A program made the translations under genes and the position numbers. The notes under the pieces were generated by a model. That model saw nothing but the letters and a program-made list of their open reading frames with translations, ran no database searches and had not been told where the DNA came from. From Coleofasciculus sp. LEGE 07092 (GTDB lineage Bacteria; Cyanobacteriota; Cyanobacteriia; Cyanobacteriales; Coleofasciculaceae), in contig NZ_JADEWY010000001.1 in the NCBI RefSeq assembly GCF_015207375.1, positions 114,492 to 178,491 on the forward strand: DNA of 64,000 nucleotides. Reading direction: 5' to 3'. Within the stretch, counting starts at the first letter, position 1; every line of letters begins with the position of its first letter. Shown here piece after piece: positions 7,924-17,428 of the stretch.

Positions 7924-9294
7924 TTACGCCGTAACTTGCTGCTGCATTAAAAGAACACTAGGTTCTATATTAAAATCAATAATAGTATTAGCCAGCAAGT
8001 TATCTTCGGGTTGTACTCTAAACATGGCAGCATCAATACACCGGTCTAGATAAGTTTCCGTGTAATCTATTGTTCCAACCACTCCAGCATTAACGAAATA
8101 CACTCCTGGCAGCAAGTAACAAGAAAACTTGAATTCCACTTGAACTAGACTACCTGGCTCTATACAGTCAACCGCATTTTCTAAACTATGAGAGGCTGCA
8201 CCACCTAGTTCAAAGCCGCTAAGCGTTTTGATTAGCATACCAAATCTTACCTTATAAGCAACCTCAGTAAATTTAACCTGGTAAGTGTAAATATACTCCT
8301 TCCCTCTAGCCAAGACATTGACAACTTTTCCCTCCTTACTAAAAATGCAAGGATTCTCAATCTTTGCACCCTGAGAGATATAGGAAATGGTGCTTTGAGG
8401 GATTAAACCGGGGTCGTAAAAAGCGCTGGGTTTTTGGAGGCTTATTTTACTAGTACTTCCCGGAACGGTTTGATCTGAGATGACAGCCGTTTTTCCCGAT
8501 CCCCTAAACAATTGGGAATTGATTTCGCGAATTTCCTGACGCAATGCCTCTAGTTTCTCACTCGGTGCATAAATAAGCTTCTGGTACTTAGAAACCACTA
8601 ATTTGGGAGATCCTGACAATAATAACTCTCCGCTATCTACCAAAACAGCCTGATCACATAATTCTACAACTGAAGTAGCCGAATGAGAAACAAATAAAAT
8701 TGTCCCGCCCCGCTCTTGGATGGATTGGATACGAGAAAAACACTTACGTTGAAATGCCTCATCCCCAACAGCCAGCGCCTCATCCACCACCAAAATATCT
8801 GGGTTCACGCTAATAGCAACGGCAAATGCTAAACGGACAAACATCCCACTGGAATAGGTTTTAACAGGCTGCTCGATAAAATCTCCAATATCAGCAAACC
8901 GAGCAATCTCATCAAACTTATTTTCTACTTCCTTTTGGCTTAACCCCAGCAACCGCCCGTTAAAAAATACATTCTGCCGTCCAGTAAACTCCGGATTAAA
9001 TCCACTTCCAAGTTCTAATAAGGCTGAAACCCGACCATTGAGTTGTACTTGACCCGTTGTTGGTGTCAGTGTTCCAACAATAATCTGCAATAAGGTACTT
9101 TTACCTGAACCATTCCGCCCAACAATTCCCAGAGTGTGTCCTTTCAGAACCTCCAAATTGATATCCCGCAACGCCCAAAACTCATCCGCCCGACTCTTCC
9201 CTGGCAATAACAGTTCCTTCAACCGATCTACAGGACGAGTATATCGCTTAAAACACTTCGATACATTCTTCAACGAAATTGCTATTTCACTCAT
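7924..9294 (-). CDS. wzt: Polysaccharide ABC transporter ATP-binding protein (Wzt-like, with C-terminal carbohydrate-binding domain)
   Basis: The nucleotide-binding domain (residues ~1-240) has Walker A GRNGSGKST, signature YSSGMFVRLAFA and Walker B ILVVDEALAVGD, in the KpsT/Wzt/TagH subfamily. The extra ~200-residue C-terminus (from about YISQGAKIENP) matches the Wzt_C beta-sandwich. That domain reads the end-modification of O-antigen or related glycans and gates export. I chose ATG 9294 (MSEIAISLKNVSK) over the in-frame TTG at 9324. It lies 50 bp downstream of the permease gene and surely forms the exporter with it. The methyltransferases and sulfotransferase nearby could supply the terminal modification this domain recognises (inference). 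Confidence 0.9.
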   Translation of the reverse strand: MSEIAISLKNVSKCFKRYTRPVDRLKELLLPGKSRADEFWALRDINLEVLKGHTLGIVGRNGSGKSTLLQIIVGTLTPTTGQVQLNGRVSALLELGSGFNPEFTGRQNVFFNGRLLGLSQKEVENKFDEIARFADIGDFIEQPVKTYSSGMFVRLAFAVAISVNPDILVVDEALAVGDEAFQRKCFSRIQSIQERGGTILFVSHSATSVVELCDQAVLVDSGELLLSGSPKLVVSKYQKLIYAPSEKLEALRQEIREINSQLFRGSGKTAVISDQTVPGSTSKISLQKPSAFYDPGLIPQSTISYISQGAKIENPCIFSKEGKVVNVLARGKEYIYTYQVKFTEVAYKVRFGMLIKTLSGFELGGAASHSLENAVDCIEPGSLVQVEFKFSCYLLPGVYFVNAGVVGTIDYTETYLDRCIDAAMFRVQPEDNLLANTIIDFNIEPSVLLMQQQVTA

Positions 9295-9344
9295 CACCAC
9301 ACCACCGACTGCAAACACTAACAAATCAAGCAGTCAATCCAAGC

Positions 9345-10205
9345 TTACAATACATCAGCAAATGCTGGACGCAATCGCCGATACACTGATAAACCCAAAT
9401 AAAATACCATCAAAGATATCGCAGTAGCTACACCCCACTCTCCCCAGTGATTAACCTCTCCCACTAACACCAAATCACGATAAACTTCACCGATCGCCGC
9501 TAGTGGATTCAACCAGAACACCCAATCCCGCCACGTATCCGGAATCACCGAAGCCGGATACACAATCGGCGTCATATAAAACCAAAGATTTAAAACCACC
9601 CCCAACGTCTGGGGAATATCGCGCAAAAATACCGTCAACCCCGCTGCTAAATACCCCAACCCTGCCGTCAACAACAACTGTGGTATCCAAACCAACGGCA
9701 ATAGCGCTAGTGTCGAGTTTAGTGTTCCTGATGATACCGTCACCAAAACAATCAAGGCGGCTAAACCACATGCACTCTCAATAAATGTTGAAAACACAGG
9801 CACCAACGGCAACAACGTCAGCGGAAACACCACCTTCTTCACCAAATTCGGCTGCCCCACCACTGAACCTGCTGCCTGCATCAACCCACCCGTAAACGCA
9901 ATCCAGGGCAGTAATCCCGCAAACAACCACAACCCGAAGGTAAGGCTGCTATCGGCTGGCAACCCCTTTAGGCTCAGCTTCACCTTCAGAACAATCGAAA
10001 AGACGTAAGTATAAATCAGCAACTGCGACAGTTGATTCAACAGGGGCCACAAATTGCCCAATACCGAACCCTTATACCGCGCATCTAAATCCCGACGAAC
10101 CAACGTCCGCAGCAAATCAAATTTCGCCCACCACTGCTCATCTCCTGGTAGCCACTGCCTTATCCTGCCAACCTTACTGACAACTCCTCGCATTGATCTC
10201 AACAC
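9345..10205 (-). CDS. wzm: Polysaccharide ABC-2 type permease (Wzm-like)
   Basis: 286 residues. The N-terminus contains LLRTLVRRDLDARYKGSVLG, the hallmark of ABC-2 polysaccharide permeases, followed by six predicted membrane segments (LLIYTYVFSIVL, LWLFAGLLPWIAF, ACGLAALIVLV, LLLTAGLGYLAAGL and others). The loop NLWFYMTPIVYPASVIP is strongly conserved in TagG/Wzm proteins. The first in-frame start is a GTG at 10205; an ATG at 10193 is equally possible. It is the first gene of the minus-strand island and is followed at once by the ATPase. Confidence 0.88.
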   Translation of the reverse strand: MLRSMRGVVSKVGRIRQWLPGDEQWWAKFDLLRTLVRRDLDARYKGSVLGNLWPLLNQLSQLLIYTYVFSIVLKVKLSLKGLPADSSLTFGLWLFAGLLPWIAFTGGLMQAAGSVVGQPNLVKKVVFPLTLLPLVPVFSTFIESACGLAALIVLVTVSSGTLNSTLALLPLVWIPQLLLTAGLGYLAAGLTVFLRDIPQTLGVVLNLWFYMTPIVYPASVIPDTWRDWVFWLNPLAAIGEVYRDLVLVGEVNHWGEWGVATAISLMVFYLGLSVYRRLRPAFADVL

Positions 10206-10592
10206 TACTCATGTCCTCACAACACACCTTGCACCCGAACAATCTCTCTCCCCATTAAGCCAATTGAGCCTCTAAAGTTCCCTTCATTGACCTATCGCTA
10301 TTATCCGGACATGACCCAATAGGCATCAAGCCTTTAGGGAACTTTATTCTATCTTGCCCGCGATCGCAAGCACCTCATCCTCAGTTCACCATTCAAACAA
10401 AGATTTAAGTTACTAGCAACAAAAACTCAGGCTGTGAGCCAACTGCCTTTATCCTAAGGTGAAAATGAGGAGTCTCTGAATCAGGGGTAAGGAATTTCCA
10501 CGTCTTCTCCTTACCCCCAATATCTCACCCTGAGTCCCAGATTCCGCTACACTTTGGAATGGTTAATCCTATTGGAAGCACTAGAAGCAGTA
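10206..10592. other. Intergenic region between divergent wzm and DUF2862 genes
   Basis: About 390 bp between divergently transcribed genes; it must contain the promoters of both the polysaccharide exporter and the DUF2862-arsA-like genes. I see one gcgatcgc-like octamer near 10371 and a pyrimidine-rich stretch near 10500-10540. I see no convincing -10/-35 pair, terminator or small gene. Confidence 0.5.
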
Positions 10593-10787
10593 ATGGAGAT
10601 AGGTCAAAAAGTTCAAGTCTGCCGCCTCAGAGACCGTGTGTCCCCCCAAATCGTCAAGAAACTGGGGAAAGTCGGCACCATCAAAGACTTCAAGATGACA
10701 GATGGTAGCGGTGTTGGTGCCTTCGTTGAGTTTGACGACAAAACTGGCACCTGGTTTTTTGAAGACGAACTCAAAGCCATAGAGTAG
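10593..10787 (+). CDS. DUF2862 domain protein
   Basis: A 64-residue protein starting MEIGQKVQVCRLRDRV and ending TWFFEDELKAIE, with the conserved core VGTIKDFKMTDGSG. It is the size and composition of the cyanobacterial DUF2862 family, a small SH3-like beta-barrel found across cyanobacteria and some plastids, of unknown function. The in-frame ATG at 10554 would add 13 residues outside the conserved domain, so I prefer 10593. It precedes the ArsA-like ATPase by 66 bp on the same strand. Confidence 0.8.
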   Translation: MEIGQKVQVCRLRDRVSPQIVKKLGKVGTIKDFKMTDGSGVGAFVEFDDKTGTWFFEDELKAIE

Positions 10788-10853
10788 ATAGCCTACTCCC
10801 TACTCCCCATTTTCAAACCTTAGAGGCACATCGATAAGCAGCGTTGAGAAAAC

Positions 10854-11954
10854 ATGGCTTTCATTCTTACTTTCTTAGGCAAAGGCGGCACCGGTCGCAC
10901 CACGATCGCGATCGCCGCCGCCAAACAACTCTCTAGCCTCGGTCAACGAGTACTTCTAGTCGGGCAAGACCCATCGCCCGCCTTCGGATTGCTGCTGGGG
11001 GCAACACCCAGTTCAGAACCCCAAGAAGTTGGGGCGAACCTCAAAGCCGTCCAGCTCCAGAGTACACTCCTTTTGGAACGGAGCTGGGAAGAGGTTAAAA
11101 AGCTAGAGGCGCAATATTTGCGATCGCCCACCTTAAAAAACGTCTTCGGTCAAGAACTAGGCGTCTTACCTGGCATGGACACCGCCCTCGCCCTGAATGC
11201 TATCCGGGAATACGACAGCAGCGGTAACTACGATACCATCATCTACGACGGCAGCGGCGACCAAGCTACCCTACGGATGCTAGGATTGCCAGAAATCTTT
11301 AGCTGGTATATTCGTCGCTTCCGCCAAGTTTTTACCGAGTCCGACCTCGGCAAAGCTATCTCCCCCTTCGTTCAACCTGTCACCAGCGCTATTCTCAATG
11401 TGACGTGGACACCTGATGACTTTGCCCAACAACCCACTAAACAAACGAACCAAATACTCGACCAAGGCAGATCTGCCGTCGCCGACCCCAACCGCGTTGC
11501 TGCTTACGTGGTAACTACAGGTGACACCGCTGCCCTCGCTACTGCCAAGTACCTCTGGGGCAGTGCCCAACAAGTCAATCTTACGGTTGGTGGTGTCCTG
11601 CTCAACCAAATCCCGGCAACAGAAACCTTAGCGGCAGAATTTGACCCCCTGACGGTTAGCGCCTTGCCTCAATTGTCATCTACCGATGACTGGCAACCCC
11701 TAATCGATGCCCTGCCCGATTTCAAACAGGCGGCACAAGCGCCCAAGCCTATTATCATAGATACATCATCTCGTCAAGTCCGCTTATTCTTACCAGGTTT
11801 CGACAAAAAGCAGGTAAAACTCACCCAATATGGTCCCGAAGTCACCATCGAAGCCGGAGATCAGCGGCGTAACATCATACTCCCCCCTCAACTGAGCGGT
11901 CAACCTGTAAAAGGGGCGAAGTTCCAAGATCGGTATCTGACAATTTCGTTCTAA
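10854..11954 (+). CDS. ArsA/Get3-like ATPase with C-terminal Hsp20-like domain
   Basis: 366 residues. The N-terminus FLGKGGTGRTTIAIAAAK is the deviant Walker A of the ArsA/Get3/MinD class. The signature lysine is kept, but the usual GK(T/S) lysine is arginine. Later motifs are DTIIYDGSGDQATLRML (Walker B/switch region) and GGVLLNQ. From about residue 298 to the end (SRQVRLFLPGFDKKQVKL to DRYLTISF) it matches the alpha-crystallin-like ArsA_HSP20 domain that follows ArsA in several bacteria. The family acts in metalloid export or tail-anchored protein targeting; no ArsB or arsenic genes are nearby, so a targeting or chaperone role is more likely (inference). The next gene starts 7 bp downstream. 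Confidence 0.85.
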   Translation: MAFILTFLGKGGTGRTTIAIAAAKQLSSLGQRVLLVGQDPSPAFGLLLGATPSSEPQEVGANLKAVQLQSTLLLERSWEEVKKLEAQYLRSPTLKNVFGQELGVLPGMDTALALNAIREYDSSGNYDTIIYDGSGDQATLRMLGLPEIFSWYIRRFRQVFTESDLGKAISPFVQPVTSAILNVTWTPDDFAQQPTKQTNQILDQGRSAVADPNRVAAYVVTTGDTAALATAKYLWGSAQQVNLTVGGVLLNQIPATETLAAEFDPLTVSALPQLSSTDDWQPLIDALPDFKQAAQAPKPIIIDTSSRQVRLFLPGFDKKQVKLTQYGPEVTIEAGDQRRNIILPPQLSGQPVKGAKFQDRYLTISF

Positions 11955-11961
11955 AGCGAAG

Positions 11962-12816
11962 ATGTTCACCCAATTTAAGAAACTACAGATCATCTCGATC
12001 GGGGTTTTACTAGCGGGTTTCATCGGTGCGATCGCCTGGTTTTTAATGGATAACTGGGCGATCAAAATCCCGATTTTTGGATTTCATAATATAATTGAGG
12101 ATCGAGTTGAAAAAGAATCTTATCTCGACTACAGAACACAGGATTTAGAACAAGTTTTGACTCATCTGGTTGCAGAAAATTACTGGTTTCTAGATACCAA
12201 TGAACTCCACCGCTATTTCTTAACCGACTCTCAACCCATCCCTGAGTCTCATCTCGGGCAAAAGCCCATCATGCTCACCTTTGATGATGGATTGAAGAGT
12301 ATGTACGAGTATTTATTACCCCTCCTCGAAAAATTAGAGGCAAAATCGGGTCAAAAAGTTAAAGTGGTTCTATTTTTAAACCCAAAGTCAGTGAACGCTG
12401 CTGAAAACGGAAAATCGTCAAAGTACATGAATTGTCAGAATATTAACGAGGGATTCCAAAAAGGATATTTTGATATTCAAGCCCATGGATTTAGCCATAA
12501 AAAACTAACTGAACTTGATGAGAAAGAGTTGATAGATGAACTATCGGACGGCAAAGACATATTGAAAGGGTGCTTGATAGGTAGTAGAAATACGGAGACA
12601 GTAGCGGCTCACTTTGCCTATCCCTACAATGAAGTCAATAGAAAAGTTAGAGACTATACCACCAAATATTATTTATCCGGCTACCTGTACAACAACGAAA
12701 TGCTGAGGTTAGGCTGGTGGAGTGACCCTTACCGAGTGTCTCGTTTAAATGCCTTCAGAGGAGATTCACCAGAAAAGCTGATTCGTTTAGCTGCCCATGG
12801 TTCAGAACTATCATGA
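11962..12816 (+). CDS. Polysaccharide deacetylase (NodB-like, CE4) family protein
   Basis: 284 residues. An N-terminal membrane/signal segment (IISIGVLLAGFIGAIAWFLM, residues ~10-29) would place it in the membrane or periplasm. NodB motif 1 is PIMLTFDDGLKSM, motif 2 is IQAHGFSHKKL (metal-binding H-x3-H), and AHFAYPYNE is motif 3. CE4 enzymes remove N- or O-acetyl groups from peptidoglycan or exopolysaccharide. It starts 7 bp after the ArsA-like gene, so co-transcription is likely. Some linkage to the polysaccharide island is possible but unproven. Confidence 0.82.
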   Translation: MFTQFKKLQIISIGVLLAGFIGAIAWFLMDNWAIKIPIFGFHNIIEDRVEKESYLDYRTQDLEQVLTHLVAENYWFLDTNELHRYFLTDSQPIPESHLGQKPIMLTFDDGLKSMYEYLLPLLEKLEAKSGQKVKVVLFLNPKSVNAAENGKSSKYMNCQNINEGFQKGYFDIQAHGFSHKKLTELDEKELIDELSDGKDILKGCLIGSRNTETVAAHFAYPYNEVNRKVRDYTTKYYLSGYLYNNEMLRLGWWSDPYRVSRLNAFRGDSPEKLIRLAAHGSELS

Positions 12817-12895
12817 AAGAATTATTATGTAGTTGCTCAATCAAATTTAGAAGTTAGATTTTTAATTTCAGTTCCTATTTCCTAACTTCTGAATT

Positions 12896-12926
<31 letters not shown>

Positions 12927-12948
12927 AACAAAGATTAACACTAAACCT

Positions 12949-13929
12949 ATGTCTGACTCCTCCCAAACCAACGCAAGCGATCGCAGCGCCCAAACCCGAC
13001 AGCTACTGGGCATGAAAGGTGCTGCCCCTGGTGAAAAGTCAATTTGGAAAATTCGCCTCCAGTTAATGAAACCGATTACCTGGATTCCCCTGATTTGGGG
13101 TGTCGTCTGTGGGGCGGCATCCTCTGGTGGGTATAGTTGGACGCTAGAAGACATTCTCAAAGCTGCTACCTGTATGCTGCTAGCGGGTCCTTTGATGGCA
13201 GGTTATACCCAAACTCTGAATGACTTTTACGATCGCGAACTGGATGCAATTAACGAACCCTACCGCCCTATCCCATCCGGTGCTATTTCCGTACCTCAGG
13301 TCATTGCCCAAATTCTAGTACTATTTTTCACTGGTCTTGGCATTGCCTACGCTTTGGATGTTTGGACAGGTCATGAGTTTCCCATTATCACCTGTCTTGC
13401 CCTAGGCGGTGCTTTCCTGGCATACATCTACTCCGCCCCACCCCTGAAACTGAAAAAAAATGGCTGGCTTGGGAACTACGCCCTCGGTTCTAGCTACATC
13501 GCCCTTCCCTGGTGGACAGGTCATGCCTTGTTTGGCGACCTCAATTGGACGATTGTGATTCTTACTCTCATCTACAGTCTGGCTGGCTTGGGAATTGCGG
13601 TAGTTAACGACTTCAAGAGTGTGGAAGGCGATCGTCAATTGGGTCTGAAGTCCATTCCTGTGATGTTCGGTGTTGGTACTGCGGCTTGGATTTGCGTACT
13701 GATGATTGATATCTTTCAAGCCGGGATTGCGGGTTATTTAATTAGCATTCACCAAAATCTCTATGCCGCTATTCTGCTGCTGTTAATTATTCCCCAAATC
13801 ACTTTCCAAGATATGTACTTCTTGCGAGCTCCCCTGGAAAATGACGTGAAATATCAAGCGAGTGCTCAACCGTTTTTGGTACTGGGGATGCTGGTTGCGG
13901 GTTTGGCGTTGGGTCATTCTGGCATCTGA
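12949..13929 (+). CDS. chlG: Chlorophyll synthase
   Basis: 326 residues. It is a UbiA-type membrane prenyltransferase that esterifies chlorophyllide a with geranylgeranyl or phytyl diphosphate, the last step of chlorophyll a synthesis in the thylakoid membrane. Seen here: the first aspartate-rich motif NDFYDRELDAINEPYRPIPSG (shown in part; residues ~87-106), the second motif NDFKSVEGDRQLGLKSIPV near residue 221, an N-terminal RQLLGMKGA element and about nine hydrophobic segments. Both motifs match ChlG rather than bacteriochlorophyll or ubiquinone homologues. The preceding intergenic DNA holds heptamer repeats. Confidence 0.96.
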   Translation: MSDSSQTNASDRSAQTRQLLGMKGAAPGEKSIWKIRLQLMKPITWIPLIWGVVCGAASSGGYSWTLEDILKAATCMLLAGPLMAGYTQTLNDFYDRELDAINEPYRPIPSGAISVPQVIAQILVLFFTGLGIAYALDVWTGHEFPIITCLALGGAFLAYIYSAPPLKLKKNGWLGNYALGSSYIALPWWTGHALFGDLNWTIVILTLIYSLAGLGIAVVNDFKSVEGDRQLGLKSIPVMFGVGTAAWICVLMIDIFQAGIAGYLISIHQNLYAAILLLLIIPQITFQDMYFLRAPLENDVKYQASAQPFLVLGMLVAGLALGHSGI

Positions 13930-14626
13930 AGGGGGATTTGCTGAAGGTTTCCCCCCTTCGTATGGCTAACGTGTACAACATCTTGCTTTTAAATCGCTTT
14001 TGCTGTATGTAGCCCCGTAGCCTTTTTAAGGGCAGGGGTTAGGGTGTCGTTGCCTAAACCGCCTCGTAAGTACTTGGACAGAACTATTTACACAGGTAAT
14101 TTTTGACAAGCCTTACAAGGAGGGATTTTCAGGTTATATGTTGTGTAATTTATTTTGTCTGACTACTTAGGATGTCATCGCCATCATCCCCCCAGATTTG
14201 GTGGTCGCCTGCTTCGCCGATGCGACTTTCCAGTATTGGGCAAAATTGGTTTCATGACATGACTACACCCATGAGATACAGTTTCATTCCCTACTCCCCA
14301 CTCCCGTTCGGCTGACGCTCACGGCAAAAGCCTATTCCCTGCCTTCATCATGGTGTACCTCACCAGATAGAGAAACGCTATAACTTGAAAACAATTTTAA
14401 AAGAGAAAAAACGGTTTTTGATTCAATGAATATGTGCCACCTAATGAACTGTCACTCTATTAGCAAAAAGCCCATTACAAACAGTAATAATTTCAACAGA
14501 AGCTTAAGAAAAACATTGATTATTTAACGGAAGGTGGTCATTTTTTTGACGACCAAACTTAGGGGGTGCCTACTAATTGCTGTGTAGTAATCCTGAGTTT
14601 TTGTTGTCATAAATTAGGAGTAAAAA
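13930..14626. other. Intergenic region after chlG
   Basis: About 700 bp without a convincing gene. A frame at 14171-14257 (DVIAIIPPDLVVACF to WAKLVS, then TGA) has protein-like composition but no start, and may be a gene remnant. At 14299-14340 lies an element (cccgttcggctgacgctcac) that recurs at 18679. The last 200 bp are AT-rich and end in taggagtaaaaaATG, a reasonable ribosome site for the next gene. Confidence 0.45.
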
Positions 14627-17290
14627 ATGACTGCACTGAACAACACAAATCCTATCCAGATAGGAACCAATCTTGCTGGAATTGCTGATTGGTCTACCCA
14701 ATTCCCTTTTCTGGATGCTTTTAAATCTTCTAGACCCTGGATTACCCAAGGTAATGGAGTTTGGAACACTAAGGAATACGATGAGCTAAACCTAGACGAG
14801 AATGATTGGATCAAATCCTTGCCGAGTGCAGAAAATCCTTCCGCAGATTACACCTATGTTGGCACGCTCCTGTTTAGAGACACGGGTGGAAACTATCCTG
14901 GCGGAAACTATGTTGTTCTCTACGATGGTGAAGGCACGCTTGAATATGGTTTTGACGGCAAAATCGATCAGACGGCTTCGGCTCCTGGCAGAGATGTAAT
15001 TAATGTTACGCCATCTAATGGTGGTATTCATCTGAAAATTACTGAAACTGATCCGAACGGTACTGGAAATTACATTCGCAATATTCGGGTCGTTCCAGAA
15101 AAGTACGAAAACAATTACGAATCGGTTATCTTTAATCCGGATTTTGTTGAAAAAACTGACGATTATTCAGTCCTCCGTTTTATGGACTGGATGGCTACCA
15201 ATAACTCTCAGCAAAGTGAATGGAGCGCCCGGACAAAAGTCGAAAACCCCACCTATGCAGGGTCAGGTGTACCCGTAGAGATCATGGTTGAACTGGCGAA
15301 TCAAACAGGTGTCGATCCTTGGTTCACCATGCCACATCAAGCTACGAATGAATACATCACTAATTTTGCACAGATTGTTCAGAAGAATCTCGACCCCAAC
15401 CTCAACGTTTACGTCGAATTCTCCAATGAAGTCTGGAATGGTCAATTTCAGCAAGCTAGCTGGGCAATAGAACAGGGTAAAAAAGAATGGTCAGATTCAG
15501 GTACAAGTGACTATACAAAGGGACGCGACTGGTACAGCAAACGGACAACTGAGATTACTCAGATTTGGGATAGTGTCTTCGATGCTGATAAAAACCGAGT
15601 CATTGGAGTAATGGCAGCCCAGGCAGCAAACCCCTGGACGGCAAGTAGAGCCTTAGAGTATGCCTGGTCATCTGATCAAAAGTCTCATGCTGACTATGGG
15701 ATTGATGCGATCGCTATTGCCCCTTACTTTGGCAATTATCTGGGTAGCCCTACAAATGCGGCTGAAGTTGAAAGCTGGACGAAAGACTCAGATGGTGGAC
15801 TCAACAAGCTCTTTCAGGAAATTACTCAGGGAGGAGTCTTGAGTAATGGAGTCGAAGGTGGCGCATTAAAGCAAGCCTATGACTGGACTGCTAATTATAT
15901 CGATCTGGCTAAACAACAGGGCTTGGACTTAATCGCTTATGAAGGTGGTCAGCACCTTGTCGGACACCTTGGGGTAGAAGACAATAAAGCTATCACCAAC
16001 CTGTTTATCGCCGCAAACCGCGATCCGCGCATGGGGGATATCTATAGAGAATACTTCACCAAATGGAACGAACTCGGTGGAGGCGTGTTTGCTAACTTTA
16101 GCGATATTGGTAAACCCAGTAAATGGGGTAGTTGGGGGAATTTGGAAAGTTTATATCAGCAGAGTTCACCCAAATATGATGCTCTACTGGACTTGATTGG
16201 TGACAGTAATCTCGGCACAGGCAACCCCGGCAATGGAGATGACTCAATCGATAACGATCCCAATCTGATAACATTTTCCTCTATCCTGGAATCCTACGGT
16301 GGCGACAAACAAGACAAAAACGCCCAAGTCACGATTTCTGAAGACAACAGGACGCTCCAGATTGAAGGCAACGGCTGGAAGAAATTGGGTATCGACTATA
16401 GCATTACCCCTGACACTCTATTAGAGTTTGAATTTCAAAGTAATGTTGAGGGAGAAATCCAAGGTATTGGCTTTGACACCGATGACTCCCTAAGCCGTGA
16501 CCAACTCTTCAAACTCTCCGGCACCCAAAATTGGGGAATTAACAGCTTCGATGACTATGTAACAAGTTCCGGGTGGCAAAGTTACCAAATTCGGGTGGGA
16601 GACTACTTGAGTGGTGAAATGAACTACCTCACTTTTGCCAATGATCATGATGTCTCCAACCCCACTGCCTCTAGCCAATTTCGCAACATTAGGCTTTATG
16701 AAGACCCCCTAGAGGTAGCACTCACTCTCAATCAAACCCCAGATACCTATACCCTAAAATCTTACGGTGGGGACCAACAAGACAAAAACGCCCAAGTCAC
16801 GATTTCTGAAGACAACAGGACGCTCCAGATTGAAGGCAACGGCTGGAAGAAATTGGGTATCGACTATAGCATTACCCCTGACACTCTATTAGAGTTTGAA
16901 TTTCAAAGTAATGTTGAGGGAGAAATCCAAGGTATTGGCTTTGACACCGATGACTCCCTAAGCCGTGACCAACTCTTCAAACTCTCCGGCACCCAAAATT
17001 GGGGAATTAACAGCTTCGATGACTATGTAACAAGTTCCGGGTGGCAAAGTTACCAAATTCGGGTGGGAGACTACTTGAGTGGTGAAATGAACTACCTCAC
17101 TTTTGCCAATGATCATGATGTCTCCAACCCCACTGCCTCTAGCCAATTTCGCAACATTAGGCTTTATGAAATCCCGGTGGGCGTGGCAGACACAGTCAGT
17201 GGTGAGATGGATATTCTCTCTTCTACTAATAACCAGGAATTGTTCAATTTCAGCGCTGCTAATGAGCTTGCCAACACGACAGTTTTATAA
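14627..17290 (+). CDS. Large glycoside-hydrolase-like protein with duplicated carbohydrate-binding-type modules
   Basis: 887 residues. The N-terminal ~530 residues resemble bacterial proteins with a (beta/alpha)8 glycosidase fold. VYVEFSNEVWNG (near 262) looks like the Asn-Glu acid/base motif of clan GH-A, and LIAYEGGQHL (near 440) holds a candidate nucleophile Glu. The C-terminal part carries two nearly identical ~135-residue modules (about 557-692 and 712-848). Each has YGGD-QQDKNAQVTI, LEFEFQSNVEGEIQGIGFDT and GSWQSYQI-like strands, resembling beta-sandwich carbohydrate-binding modules. There is no N-terminal signal peptide (MTALNNTNPIQIGTN), so export could be by a C-terminal type I signal (inference). 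Substrate is unknown; the catalytic residues need structural support. Confidence 0.7.
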   Translation: MTALNNTNPIQIGTNLAGIADWSTQFPFLDAFKSSRPWITQGNGVWNTKEYDELNLDENDWIKSLPSAENPSADYTYVGTLLFRDTGGNYPGGNYVVLYDGEGTLEYGFDGKIDQTASAPGRDVINVTPSNGGIHLKITETDPNGTGNYIRNIRVVPEKYENNYESVIFNPDFVEKTDDYSVLRFMDWMATNNSQQSEWSARTKVENPTYAGSGVPVEIMVELANQTGVDPWFTMPHQATNEYITNFAQIVQKNLDPNLNVYVEFSNEVWNGQFQQASWAIEQGKKEWSDSGTSDYTKGRDWYSKRTTEITQIWDSVFDADKNRVIGVMAAQAANPWTASRALEYAWSSDQKSHADYGIDAIAIAPYFGNYLGSPTNAAEVESWTKDSDGGLNKLFQEITQGGVLSNGVEGGALKQAYDWTANYIDLAKQQGLDLIAYEGGQHLVGHLGVEDNKAITNLFIAANRDPRMGDIYREYFTKWNELGGGVFANFSDIGKPSKWGSWGNLESLYQQSSPKYDALLDLIGDSNLGTGNPGNGDDSIDNDPNLITFSSILESYGGDKQDKNAQVTISEDNRTLQIEGNGWKKLGIDYSITPDTLLEFEFQSNVEGEIQGIGFDTDDSLSRDQLFKLSGTQNWGINSFDDYVTSSGWQSYQIRVGDYLSGEMNYLTFANDHDVSNPTASSQFRNIRLYEDPLEVALTLNQTPDTYTLKSYGGDQQDKNAQVTISEDNRTLQIEGNGWKKLGIDYSITPDTLLEFEFQSNVEGEIQGIGFDTDDSLSRDQLFKLSGTQNWGINSFDDYVTSSGWQSYQIRVGDYLSGEMNYLTFANDHDVSNPTASSQFRNIRLYEIPVGVADTVSGEMDILSSTNNQELFNFSAANELANTTVL
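16311..17170. repeat. Perfect or near-perfect 392-bp tandem duplication within the hydrolase gene
   Basis: Positions 16311-16702 and 16779-17170 read identically wherever I compared them, at an offset of 468 bp (156 codons, in frame). They encode the two C-terminal modules. The connecting ~76 bp (DPLEVALTLNQTPDTYTL region) are not duplicated. Absence of even silent differences points to recent duplication or gene conversion. Confidence 0.93.
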
Positions 17291-17428
17291 CTATCTGTTT
17301 GTATGAAATTCTAAACTGGTGCGAGGCAGAGTGCTACTCCAGTAAGGATTTTTGACAGAACAAGCAAACTGTGTGGTCTGTAGGGGGTTTACCCCTACTG
17401 ATCGGAATTTGCACCATAAACTTGTCAT

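Noticed and set aside
16490..17146. Two identical 62-codon minus-strand frames
   Set aside because: They are the reverse reading of the duplicated module, not genes.
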